A stretch of 64,000 nt of DNA, from assembly GCA_963725315.1 (NCBI GenBank), contig CAVRYA010000003.1, positions 124,001 to 188,000 on the forward strand. The letters are read 5' to 3'. Shown here in pieces: positions 36,668 to 45,234 of the stretch (the stretch's first letter is position 1; every line of letters starts with the position of its first letter). Under the pieces are notes generated by a model. It was given only the letters and a program-made list of their open reading frames with translations, ran no database searches and had not been told where the DNA came from. The position numbers were made by a program, and so were the translations under genes. Origin of the DNA: JBBRHQ01 sp963725315. GTDB lineage: Bacteria > Actinomycetota > Thermoleophilia > Solirubrobacterales > 70-9.

Positions 36668-38929
36668 ATGAGCATGTTTGACATCAGCCGCGTCTCGGTG
36701 GATGTCGGCGAAAGCCAGATTTCCTTCGAGACGGGCAAGCTTGCCAAGCAGGCGAGCGGGTCCGTCGTCGTGCGCAGCGGGGACACGATGGTCCTCTCAA
36801 CGGCGACCATGGGGAACCTTCGCGACGTCGATTTCCTTCCACTCACCGTCGACGTCGAGGAGCGGATGTACGCCGCGGGCAAGATCCCCGGCTCCTTCTT
36901 CCGCCGCGAGGGACGCTCCGGCGAGAAGGCGACCCTGACCGCACGGATGATCGACCGGCCGATCCGGCCGCTCTTCCCCAAGGGCTGGCACTTCGAGACC
37001 CAGCTGGTCGCGACGCCGCTCTCGGTCGACCATCTCCATCCTTACGACATCCTCGCGATGAACGGCGCCTCGGCGTCGCTGGCCGTCTCCGAGATCCCCG
37101 TCGCCGCCCACGTCGGCGCCGTCCGGGTCGGCAAGCACGACGGAGACTTCGTCGTCAACCCCGAGGAGGAGTCCCACGACGAGCTCGAGCTCGACCTGAT
37201 CGTCGCCGGCACCGAGGAGGCCATCCTGATGGTCGAGGCCGGGTCCAGCGGGGTCACCGAGGCCGAGATCCTCGACGCCCTCGACATCGCCCACACCGAG
37301 ATCCGCAAGATCTGCGCGGCGATCGAGGAGCTGCGCCAGAAGGCCGGCAAGGAGAAGCTGGAGGTCGCCGCCCCCGAGATCGACGAGGGGCTGGTCGAGG
37401 AGATCCGCGGCTCGCACGGCGCCAGGATCGACGAGGCAACCTCGATCCAGGGCAAGCTCGAGCGCCAGGACGCCGCCGCGGCGGTCGCCCTGGAGGTTCA
37501 GGAGCACTACGCCCCGCCGGCCGATGACGGCCAGGTCGACGCGGAGCGCCAGGCGGAGATCTCAGCTGCTTTCTCGAAGCTCGAGAAGGAGATCATCCGC
37601 AAGCGGATCGCGGTCGACAAGAAGCGGCCCGACGGCCGCGCCCAGGACGAGATCCGCCCGATCGAGTGCGAGGTCGACGTCGCCCCGCGGGTGCACGGCT
37701 CGGCCCTGTTCACTCGTGGCGAGACCCAGATCCTCTCCAACGTGGCGCTCGGGACGACGCGCATGGACATGCGCCTCGACACGCTCGGGCTGCAGACCAC
37801 GAAGCGGTTCTGGCACCACTACAACTTCCCGCCGTTCTCGGTCGGGGAGGCGGGCTTCATGCGCGGCCCGAAGCGCCGCGACATCGGCCACGGCGCGCTC
37901 GCCGAGCGGGCCCTGGCGGCGACGATCCCCGGCGAGGAGGAGTTCCCCTATGTGCTGCGGGTCGTCTCCGAGACGCTCGAGTCCAACGGCTCGTCTTCGA
38001 TGGGATCGGTCTGCGCCTCCTCGATGGCCCTGCAGGCGGCAGGTGTCCCGGTCAGCTCACCGGTTGCCGGTGTCGCCATGGGGTTGATCAAGGAGGGCGA
38101 GGACTACGTGGTCCTCACCGACATCGCCGGCGTCGAGGACCACCTCGGCGACATGGACTTCAAGGTCGCCGGCACCGCCGAGGGGATCACCGCCCTGCAG
38201 ATGGACATCAAGATCACCGGGGTCACCTTCGAGATCCTCCGCGACGCGCTCGCCCAGGCCAAGGAGGGCCGCCTGTTCATCCTCGGCAAGATGTCCGAGG
38301 CGATCGACGGCCCGCGCGAGAAGCTCTCCCAGTACGCGCCGCGGATCGAGGCGATCAAGATCGACCAGGAGAAGATCGGCGCCGTGATCGGCAAGGGCGG
38401 GGAGACGATCCGCGCCCTCTGCGAGGAGTTCGAGGCGGAGATCGACGTCGAGGACGACGGCACGGTGCGGGTCTACGCGCCCACCGGCGACCTGGTCGAG
38501 GCGTGCATCGCCCGGATCGAGTCGATGACCAAGGAGGCCGAGGTCGGCGACAAGTACACCGGTGCGAAGGTGGTCAAGACGACCACCTTCGGCGCCTTCG
38601 TCGAGCTGGTCAAGGGCACCGACGGCCTGCTTCACATCTCCAACGTGAAGCCGGGCGAGCGGGTCGACACGGTCGACGACGTGCTCAAGTCGGGCGACGA
38701 GATCGATGTCACCGTGGTCGAGGTGGACAAGGAGCGCGGCCGGATCGGGCTGCGCCTCTCCGAGGATCCCTCGGTCAAGGACAAATCGCCTGAGGAGCTG
38801 GCCACGGTCGGCACCGGCGATCCCGGTCCGCGGGGCGGCGGTGGCCGTCGGGGCGGTCGGGACGGCGGCCGCGGGGGTCGCGACGGCAGGCGGGGCGGCC
38901 GCGACGGCGGCCGCGAGCATCGCGGCTGA
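36668..38929 (+). CDS. pnp: Polyribonucleotide nucleotidyltransferase (PNPase)
   Basis: PNPase degrades RNA from the 3' end with phosphate. The 753-residue protein has two RNase PH domains (start with ETGKLAKQASGSVVVRSGDT; second with RPDGRAQDEIRPIECEVDV and SNGSSSMGSVCASSMAL), a KH domain (GAVIGKGGETIRALCEEF near 570) and an S1 domain (TTTFGAFVELVKGTDGLLHI). The end is an Arg/Gly-rich tail (RGGGGRRGGRDGGRGG), which may bind RNA. With rnj and rny it makes a full Gram-positive RNA decay set in this window. Confidence 0.96.
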   Translation: MSMFDISRVSVDVGESQISFETGKLAKQASGSVVVRSGDTMVLSTATMGNLRDVDFLPLTVDVEERMYAAGKIPGSFFRREGRSGEKATLTARMIDRPIRPLFPKGWHFETQLVATPLSVDHLHPYDILAMNGASASLAVSEIPVAAHVGAVRVGKHDGDFVVNPEEESHDELELDLIVAGTEEAILMVEAGSSGVTEAEILDALDIAHTEIRKICAAIEELRQKAGKEKLEVAAPEIDEGLVEEIRGSHGARIDEATSIQGKLERQDAAAAVALEVQEHYAPPADDGQVDAERQAEISAAFSKLEKEIIRKRIAVDKKRPDGRAQDEIRPIECEVDVAPRVHGSALFTRGETQILSNVALGTTRMDMRLDTLGLQTTKRFWHHYNFPPFSVGEAGFMRGPKRRDIGHGALAERALAATIPGEEEFPYVLRVVSETLESNGSSSMGSVCASSMALQAAGVPVSSPVAGVAMGLIKEGEDYVVLTDIAGVEDHLGDMDFKVAGTAEGITALQMDIKITGVTFEILRDALAQAKEGRLFILGKMSEAIDGPREKLSQYAPRIEAIKIDQEKIGAVIGKGGETIRALCEEFEAEIDVEDDGTVRVYAPTGDLVEACIARIESMTKEAEVGDKYTGAKVVKTTTFGAFVELVKGTDGLLHISNVKPGERVDTVDDVLKSGDEIDVTVVEVDKERGRIGLRLSEDPSVKDKSPEELATVGTGDPGPRGGGGRRGGRDGGRGGRDGRRGGRDGGREHRG

Positions 38930-38942
38930 TCGCGAGCGCGAG

Positions 38943-40220
38943 TTGAGCGCTGGGCACCAGCTGAGCACCCTGGGCTCGGGCGTGCGGGTGGTGACCGAGG
39001 AGGTTCCCTCGGTCCGCTCCGTGGCGCTCGGGCTCTGGGTGCGCACCGGCTCGCGCAACGAGGGCCCGAGCCAGTTCGGGCTCTCGCACTTCCTCGAGCA
39101 CCTGCTCTTCAAGGGCACGGAGCGCTACTCGGCGATCGAGATCTCCGAGCGCTTCGACGGGCTCGGAGCCTCGGTGAACGCCGCCACCGGCAAGGAGACC
39201 ACCCACCTGCACGCCCGCTTCCTCGACGAGCACACCGACGAGGTCTTCGATCTGCTGGCGGAGATGCTGCTCGAGCCGACCTACCCCGACATCGATTCCG
39301 AGCGCGACGTCGTCCTCGAGGAGATCGCGATGTACGAGGACGAGCCGCAGGATCGCGTCCACGACTACCTGGCGGAGGCCGTGTTCGGCGAGCACCCGCT
39401 GGGTCGGCGGGTGCTCGGGGAGGCCGAGGTGATCGCATCGATCCCGGTTCCCGAGATCGATGCCTACCACGGTGATCGCTACACCGGCGCCAACATCGTC
39501 GTGGCCGCGGCCGGGCACCTCGAGCACGAGCGGATCACCGAGCTCGCGGAGCGCCTGGTCGAGCCCGATCCCGGCTCCTCCGAGGCGCTTGAGGAAGGGG
39601 AGGTCGAGGCCTCCGGTCGGCTCTGCTTCTTCGGCAAGGACACCGAGCAATACCACATCTGCTTCGGCGCGCCCGGCATCATCCGGGCGGACGAGCGCCG
39701 CTTCGGCCTCGCCGTCCTCGACTCGATCTTCGGCGGCTCGACCTCCTCGCGACTGTTCCGCGAGGTTCGCGAGAAGCGCGGCCTCGCCTATGCGGTCGGC
39801 TCCTACAGCGAGCAGTACACCGACTCGGGGCTCGCCGCCACCTACGTCGGCACCCGCGAGGAGAACGTCGAGGAGACCTGCTCGATCATCGGGGCCGAGC
39901 TCGAGCGGCTGCGCAGCGAGCCGGTCTCCGAGGATGAGCTGGCACGGGCCAAAGAGCACGTCAAGGGCCGCCTGGTGCTCTCCTCGGAGTCCACGGCGGC
40001 GCGGATGTCGCGGATCGCCCGCACGGCCCTCTTCGACCTGCCGGTCCTCACCCTCGACGAGATGATCGAGAAAGTCGACGAGGTCACGGTCTCCGACCTG
40101 ATCGAGCTGGCCCAGGAGATTTACGCGGGCGAGCGCCTCTCGGCCGCCGCTGTTGGCCGTGACGAGAAGCTCTTCCGCGACGCCGCCCCCAGCGTCAGCG
40201 AGAGCCTGGTCGCGGCGTGA
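38943..40220 (+). CDS. M16-family zinc peptidase
   Basis: The 425-residue peptidase has the inverted zinc motif HFLEH in GLSHFLEHLLFKGTERY near residue 50 and the distal glutamate in SERDVVLEEIAMYEDEPQD. The C-terminal half (SIFGGSTSSRLFREVREKRG) is the substrate-binding M16 domain. Family members act on short or unfolded peptides. The start is TTG 38943; no strong ribosome site is present, and longer starts read into pnp. Location between pnp and dapB is common in Gram-positive bacteria. It overlaps dapB by four bases. Confidence 0.9.
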   Translation: MSAGHQLSTLGSGVRVVTEEVPSVRSVALGLWVRTGSRNEGPSQFGLSHFLEHLLFKGTERYSAIEISERFDGLGASVNAATGKETTHLHARFLDEHTDEVFDLLAEMLLEPTYPDIDSERDVVLEEIAMYEDEPQDRVHDYLAEAVFGEHPLGRRVLGEAEVIASIPVPEIDAYHGDRYTGANIVVAAAGHLEHERITELAERLVEPDPGSSEALEEGEVEASGRLCFFGKDTEQYHICFGAPGIIRADERRFGLAVLDSIFGGSTSSRLFREVREKRGLAYAVGSYSEQYTDSGLAATYVGTREENVEETCSIIGAELERLRSEPVSEDELARAKEHVKGRLVLSSESTAARMSRIARTALFDLPVLTLDEMIEKVDEVTVSDLIELAQEIYAGERLSAAAVGRDEKLFRDAAPSVSESLVAA

Positions 40221-40894
40221 GCGGTACCCGGGTCGTCGTCTCGGGCGCGGCGGGAAGGATGGGCGAGGCGGTCTGCGAGGCCGTCTCCGGTGCCGAGGGG
40301 TTGGAGCTGGCCGGTCGCGCCGACCCGACCCTGGGCACCGAGCTGGGCGAGGTGCTCGACACCGCCGAGGTGGTCGTCGACTTCACGACGCCCGAGACCG
40401 CGCCGGTCAACGCCAGCGCCTGCGTCAAGGCCGGCGTCCATGCCGTCGTCGGGACCACCGGCTTCGACCTCGAGCGACTGCGCGAGGAGGTTGAGGGCGC
40501 GGCGGGGGGTGCCAACTGCTTCGTCGCCCCCAACTTCGCGATCGGCGCCGTGCTGATGATGCAGGCCTCGCAGCTGGTGGCCCCGCACATGCCCGAGTGT
40601 GAGATCGTCGAGCTGCACCACGACCGCAAGCTGGATGCCCCGTCCGGCACCGCGAAGCGGACCGCGGAGCTGATCGCGCGGGCCGGGGGCCACGTCCATG
40701 AGCCGATCCACTCAGTTCGCCTGCCGGGCCTGGTCGCACACCAGGAGGTGGTCTTCGGCGGTGAGGGCCAGACCCTGACGATTCGCCACGATTCGGTGGA
40801 CCGCCGCTCCTTCATGCCGGGCGTATTGCTCGCGGTGCGCCGGGTGGGGGAGTTGCCGGACCGCTTCACCGTCGGGCTGGAGCAGCTGCTCTGA
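40217..40894 (+). CDS. dapB: 4-hydroxy-tetrahydrodipicolinate reductase
   Basis: DapB reduces the DapA product with NAD(P)H in lysine/DAP synthesis. The 225-residue protein has the nucleotide-binding GAAGRMGEAV near residue 10, FTTPETAPVN, PNFAIGAVLMM, and the catalytic and substrate segment ELHHDRKLDAPSGTAKRTAE. Length fits the shorter actinobacterial type. GTG start overlaps the M16 gene. Confidence 0.95.
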   Translation: MSGTRVVVSGAAGRMGEAVCEAVSGAEGLELAGRADPTLGTELGEVLDTAEVVVDFTTPETAPVNASACVKAGVHAVVGTTGFDLERLREEVEGAAGGANCFVAPNFAIGAVLMMQASQLVAPHMPECEIVELHHDRKLDAPSGTAKRTAELIARAGGHVHEPIHSVRLPGLVAHQEVVFGGEGQTLTIRHDSVDRRSFMPGVLLAVRRVGELPDRFTVGLEQLL

Positions 40895-40931
40895 GGCCAC
40901 GCCCGGGCCCGCAGAAGGCCTCTCACCGCTC

Positions 40932-42393
40932 TTGACCGACGATCTCCTCACCCTCGATGCGACCGCCCAGGCGGAGCTGGTGCGCTCCGGCGAGGCGAGC
41001 CCGGGCGAGCTGGTCGAGGCGGCGATCGCCCGCACCGAGTCCGTCAACCCCGAGCTGAACGCCGTCATTCACCCGCTTTTCGAAGAGGCCCGGGAGGCGG
41101 CCACGGGCGAGTTGCCGGACGGCCCCTTCCGCGGCGTGCCCTTCATGCTCAAGGACCTCGGCGCGGCGCTGGCGGGACAGCCGCTTCACCTCGGCATGCG
41201 CTACCTCAAGCAACGCGACTTCCGCGCTCCGGTGGACACCTACCTGGCGCAGCGCTTTCGCGATGCCGGCTTCGTGGTGATCGGCAAGACCAACACGCCC
41301 GAGCTGGGGATCCTGCCGACCACCGAGCCGCGGGCCTACGGTCCCAGCCGCAACCCCTGGGACACCGGCCGCTCCACCGGTGGCTCGAGTGGCGGTTCGG
41401 CGGCCGCGGTGGCAGCGGGCATGGTCCCGGTGGCCCACGCGAACGACGGCGGCGGCTCGATCCGGGTCCCCGCCAGCGAGTGCGGGCTGGTGGGTCTGAA
41501 GCCGACCCGGCAGCGGACCTCGGAGGGACCGCTGATCGGCGACCTCATGTCGGGGTTGACCGCGGAGCTTGTCGTCTCGAGGTCGGTCCGCGACACGGCG
41601 GCGATCCTCGACGCCGTTCACGGCCCGGCCCCAGGAGACCCCTACGTCGCGCCGGCGCCCGCCCGCCCCTACGTGGAGGAGCTGACCGCCGACCCGGGGA
41701 GCGCTGCGGATCGGGCTCGTCACCGACCCGATCGTCGCCGAGGCGCCCGATCAAGCCGTGGTCTCCGCAGCCCGCGAGGCGGCCGCGCTGCTGGAGTCGC
41801 TGGGGCACGCGATCGAGGAGCCGAGCTTCGCCGGGTTGGAGGCGATCGACCTAGTGGAGACCTTCCTCGTCCGCTGGTCGGCGGGCCAGGCTGCAACCCT
41901 GAAGCAGCTAGGGACGGTCGGCGGCGCCGAGATCACCGCCGAGGACGTCGAGCCGCTGACCTGGGCACTGGCCGAGAAGGGTCGCTCCCACACCGCGGGC
42001 GAGTACCTGGAGGCGGTCGCGACGCACCAGGCGATGTCGCGGATGATCGCCGGCGTCCACGAGGGCGGGGTCGATCTCCTGCTCTCTCCGACCCTGGGCG
42101 AGGTCCCCCCGCCCCTGGGAACCTTCGACGACTCCGGCCCGGAGCCGCTGTCGGCGATCCACCGGGCGACGAAGACCTGCGCCTTCGCCGGCCCCTTCAA
42201 CGTCACCGGTCAGCCGGCGATATCGCTTCCCCTCTGCGTCAGCGAGGAAGGCCTGCCGATCGGCGTCCAGCTGGCTGCGGCCTTCGGTCGCGAGGACCTG
42301 CTGATCCGGGTCGCCGCCCAGCTTGAGGAGGCGCGGCCCTGGGCCGGACGGCGCCCGGATGCTGGCGGCATGAGCGGCCTACCGGAGCGCTAG
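40932..42393 (+). CDS. Amidase-signature enzyme (one frameshift near 41,700)
   Basis: The product belongs to the GatA-like amidase-signature family, with Lys in PFMLKDLG near residue 75, cis-Ser in GGSIRVPASE and nucleophile Ser region STGGSSGGSAAAVAAG. The reading changes frame near 41,700 in CCGGGGAGCGCTGCGG, where one extra base is likely; the second half (RIGLVTDPIVAEAPDQAV onward) continues in the neighbouring frame to 42393. With the shift ignored, the protein is about 485 residues, normal for the family. No gatB or gatC is adjacent, so a general amidase is more likely than the tRNA amidotransferase. Start TTG 40932. Confidence 0.82.
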
Positions 42394-42396
42394 TCT
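42391..42396 (+). promoter_or_regulatory. -10 element of dapA
   Basis: TAGTCT overlaps the amidase stop codon and lies 7 bases before the dapA ATG, which has no ribosome site. Confidence 0.5.
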
Positions 42397-42403
42397 GAGC
42401 CCG

Positions 42404-43279
42404 ATGCGGGAGATCCACGGAGTGATCACGGCGATGGCAACGCCCTTCGACGCCGAGGGGGGCGTCGACGAGGGCGCTGCCCGGGACCTCGCCCGGCACC
42501 TGGTCGAGCACGGCTCACACGGCGTGGTCGTCGCCGGTACCACCGGCGAGTCGCCGACCCTGAGCGACTCCGAGAAGCTCTCGCTGCTCGCTGCCGTGCT
42601 CGAGGAGATCGGCGACGAGGCGACGGTGATCTGCGGCACCGGCTCCAACGACACCGTCCACGCGGCAGGGCTGACCCGCGCCGCAGCCGAGGTGGGGGCG
42701 CACGGTGCCCTGGTCGTCACGCCCTACTACAACAAGCCGAACCGGGCCGGCCTCGAGGCCCATTTCGCCGCCGTCGCGGAGGCGGCACCCGAGCTGCCGA
42801 TCATCCTCTACAACATCCCCTCTCGGGTCGTCGTCAACATCGGCCCGGAGCTGCTCGGCGAGCTTGCGGGGATCGAGAACGTGGTCGCGGTCAAGCAGGC
42901 CAACAACGAGGAGCTACAGCCGATCCGCGGGCTCGGCGTCCTGGCCGGCAACGACGATGTCTTCCTGCGGACGCTGGAGCTGGGCGGTATCGGCGGGATC
43001 CTGGTCGCCTCCCACATCGTCGGTCCGCAGATGCGCGAGATCTGGGACTCGGTGCAGGCCGGAGAGGGTGAGCGGGCGCAGCGGATCCAGGCCGAGCTGA
43101 GGCCGGTGCTGGAGGCCCTGGCGGTGACCAGCAACCCGATCCCGCTGAAGGCGGCGCTGGAGATGCTGGGGCTCGACTCGGGCAGGATGCGCCTGCCGAT
43201 GGTGCCGGCGGACTCCGAGCAGCGCGCCCTCATCCGCTCCGCTCTCGAGGGGGCGGGCCTGCTGGCGGCGGCGGGCTAG
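42404..43279 (+). CDS. dapA: 4-hydroxy-tetrahydrodipicolinate synthase
   Basis: DapA condenses pyruvate with aspartate semialdehyde. The 291-residue TIM barrel has GTTGESPTLSDSEK (substrate loop), the Tyr of TPYYNKPNRAG near residue 107 and the Schiff-base Lys of VVAVKQANN near 163. rnj follows after 6 bases, an order shared by many Actinobacteria. Confidence 0.95.
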   Translation: MREIHGVITAMATPFDAEGGVDEGAARDLARHLVEHGSHGVVVAGTTGESPTLSDSEKLSLLAAVLEEIGDEATVICGTGSNDTVHAAGLTRAAAEVGAHGALVVTPYYNKPNRAGLEAHFAAVAEAAPELPIILYNIPSRVVVNIGPELLGELAGIENVVAVKQANNEELQPIRGLGVLAGNDDVFLRTLELGGIGGILVASHIVGPQMREIWDSVQAGEGERAQRIQAELRPVLEALAVTSNPIPLKAALEMLGLDSGRMRLPMVPADSEQRALIRSALEGAGLLAAAG

Positions 43280-43285
43280 GTCCAC

Positions 43286-44947
43286 GTGGCAGGAACGCTT
43301 CGCGTCCTTCCCCTCGGTGGGCTGGGGGAGATAGGCAAGAACATGACCGTGATCGAGCACGATGGTCGCATCGTCGTGGTCGACACCGGGTTGATGTTCC
43401 CGACGGCCGAGATGCTCGGGATCGACCTCGTCCTGCCCGACTTCTCCTACCTGCGGAAGCGGCGCGATGACATCGAGGCGATCGTCCTCACCCACGGCCA
43501 CGAGGACCACGTCGGGGCGCTTCCGTACGTGCTGCGGGAGATCGGCATGCCGCCGGTGATCTACGGGGGCCTGCTGACGGTCGGCCTGGTTCGCTCCAAG
43601 CTCGACGAGCACAAGCTGGGGGATGCGCCGCTGCAGGAACTGGAGGCGGGGGAGAGGGTCCGGCTCGGACCCTTCGAGCTGGAGCTGATCCACCTCTCCC
43701 ACTCGATCCCCGACATGCGCGCGGCGCTGCTGAGGACGGAGGCGGGCTCGGTTCTGATGACCGGCGACTACAAGTTCGACCAGACCCCGGTGGACGGAAG
43801 GCCCGCCGACGTCTCGCGGCTTGCCGAGCTGGGGCGCGAGGGCCTAACCCTGCTCTGCGGGGACTCGACCAACGCCGACCGGCCTGGGGTCGCGCCGTCT
43901 GAGTCGAGCGTGGGGCCGGCGCTTCTCGACACCTTCTCGCGCTGCGAGGGCCGGATCGTCGTCACCTCGTTCGCCTCAAACATCCACCGGGTGCAGCAGG
44001 TGATAGACGCCGCCGTCAAGCTCGACCGGCGGGTCGCCCTGGTCGGTCGCTCGATGCGCAAGAACTTCAACATCGCCTCCAGCCTGGGGATGGCCGAGGC
44101 GCCCTCCGGCCTGTTCATCCAGCCGAAGGAGATCGAGGACTTCCCCGACGAGAAGGTGGTCGTGATCTCGACCGGGAGCCAGGGCGAGCCGCTTTCGGCG
44201 CTGCGGAGGATGGCCAACAACGATCACCGCGACGTCGAGCTTCACTCCGGCGACACCGTGGTCTTCTCGGCGACGCCGATCCCGGGCAACGAGCGGGCGG
44301 TGAACGAGACGATCGACCACATCTACGAGATCGGCGCCACCGTGGTCACGGCGCAGGACGCTCCGATCCACGCCTCCGGCCACGGCTGGCAGGAGGAGCT
44401 GAAGCTGATGCTGAACCTGACCAAGCCGCGGTTCGTCCTCCCCGTGCACGGCGACCACAAGCGCCTCCGCCTGCACTCCGAGCTGGCCGAGTCGGTCGGC
44501 GTCCCGGCGGCGAACATCTTCCGCGGCGCCAACGGCCTGCCGCTCGAGCTCAGCGAGCGGGGCGCCCGCTTCGGCGAGGACATCCACTCCGGGGTGATGT
44601 TCGTCGACGGGGTCGACATCGGCGAGCCCGACGACGTCGCGCTGCGCGACCGTCGCGAGATCTCCGCCGACGGCATCTTCATCGTCGTCGCGACGATCTC
44701 CTCCGACGACGGCGAGGTGGTGGCCGACCCGGAGGTGATCTTCCGGGGGGTCCCATTCGTCGACGAGGAGGAGGGGTTCGCCGATCAGCTCCGCGATGTG
44801 ATCGAGGACTCCCTCGAGGACGCCGCCAAGGCCGGGACCCGGGAGCTGCAGCTGATTCAGGAGGACCTGCACGACGACGTCGCGAAGTTCGTCTACAAGA
44901 AGCTGAAGCGCCGGCCGATGGTCCTCCCGGTCGTGGTCGAGGTCTGA
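43286..44947 (+). CDS. rnj: Ribonuclease J
   Basis: RNase J is a metallo-beta-lactamase/beta-CASP nuclease with 5' exo- and endonuclease activity on RNA. The 553-residue protein has the zinc motif LTHGHEDHVGALPYVL near residue 70, GDYKFDQTPVDG, the beta-CASP domain (RIVVTSFASNIHRVQQVID) and a C-terminal oligomerisation domain. GTG 43286 starts closely behind dapA, so the two are co-transcribed. Confidence 0.95.
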   Translation: MAGTLRVLPLGGLGEIGKNMTVIEHDGRIVVVDTGLMFPTAEMLGIDLVLPDFSYLRKRRDDIEAIVLTHGHEDHVGALPYVLREIGMPPVIYGGLLTVGLVRSKLDEHKLGDAPLQELEAGERVRLGPFELELIHLSHSIPDMRAALLRTEAGSVLMTGDYKFDQTPVDGRPADVSRLAELGREGLTLLCGDSTNADRPGVAPSESSVGPALLDTFSRCEGRIVVTSFASNIHRVQQVIDAAVKLDRRVALVGRSMRKNFNIASSLGMAEAPSGLFIQPKEIEDFPDEKVVVISTGSQGEPLSALRRMANNDHRDVELHSGDTVVFSATPIPGNERAVNETIDHIYEIGATVVTAQDAPIHASGHGWQEELKLMLNLTKPRFVLPVHGDHKRLRLHSELAESVGVPAANIFRGANGLPLELSERGARFGEDIHSGVMFVDGVDIGEPDDVALRDRREISADGIFIVVATISSDDGEVVADPEVIFRGVPFVDEEEGFADQLRDVIEDSLEDAAKAGTRELQLIQEDLHDDVAKFVYKKLKRRPMVLPVVVEV

Positions 44948-44954
44948 GGCCGCC

Positions 44955-45079
44955 TTAGCCGCCCCCGGACGCTCCAGCCGCCCCCGGAATAACCGCGCCG
45001 CCTCCTCTGCTCCGCGAGAGCCCGCACCCAGAATCACCGGCAATCTGCGGGCTCTCGCTCCGCGTCCGGGGGCGGCTAA
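44955..45079. repeat. Nested perfect inverted repeats downstream of rnj
   Basis: Outer arms of 17 bases (44955-44971 and 45063-45079, TTAGCCGCCCCCGGACG) and inner arms of 12 bases (45014-45025 and 45047-45058, GCGAGAGCCCGC) are perfect. Extra partial copies of GCCGCCCCCGGA lie between and after them. The position between convergent genes suits a terminator, but the nested arrangement also resembles a small palindromic mobile repeat. Confidence 0.7.
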
Positions 45080-45091
45080 ACGGGGGCGGCT

Positions 45092-45215
45092 AAAAGAAAA
45101 GCCGCCGGGCTCTAGGGAGGGGGGAGCCCGGCGGCTGCTTCGACACGAGGTCGAAGGAGATCCGCCGGAGCAATTTTGGGGGAGAACCCCGGCGGACCTT
45201 GTGTCTCGTCCACGG
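45092..45215 (-). ncRNA. Predicted 6C small RNA
   Basis: On the minus strand two hairpins carry C-rich loops. The first has arms TCCGCCGG/CCGGCGGA and a loop with CTCCCCC. The second has 12-bp arms (GCCGCCGGGCTC) and a loop region beginning with six C and followed by TCCC, ending in TTTTCTTTT, an intrinsic terminator. Two C-rich loops with a terminal hairpin are the hallmark of the actinobacterial 6C RNA, which pairs with G-rich ribosome sites. The 5' end near 45,215 is estimated from the stem flanks, just past the histidine kinase stop. Confidence 0.75.
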
Positions 45216-45234
45216 CGGAAGTTATGGGGGTGCC

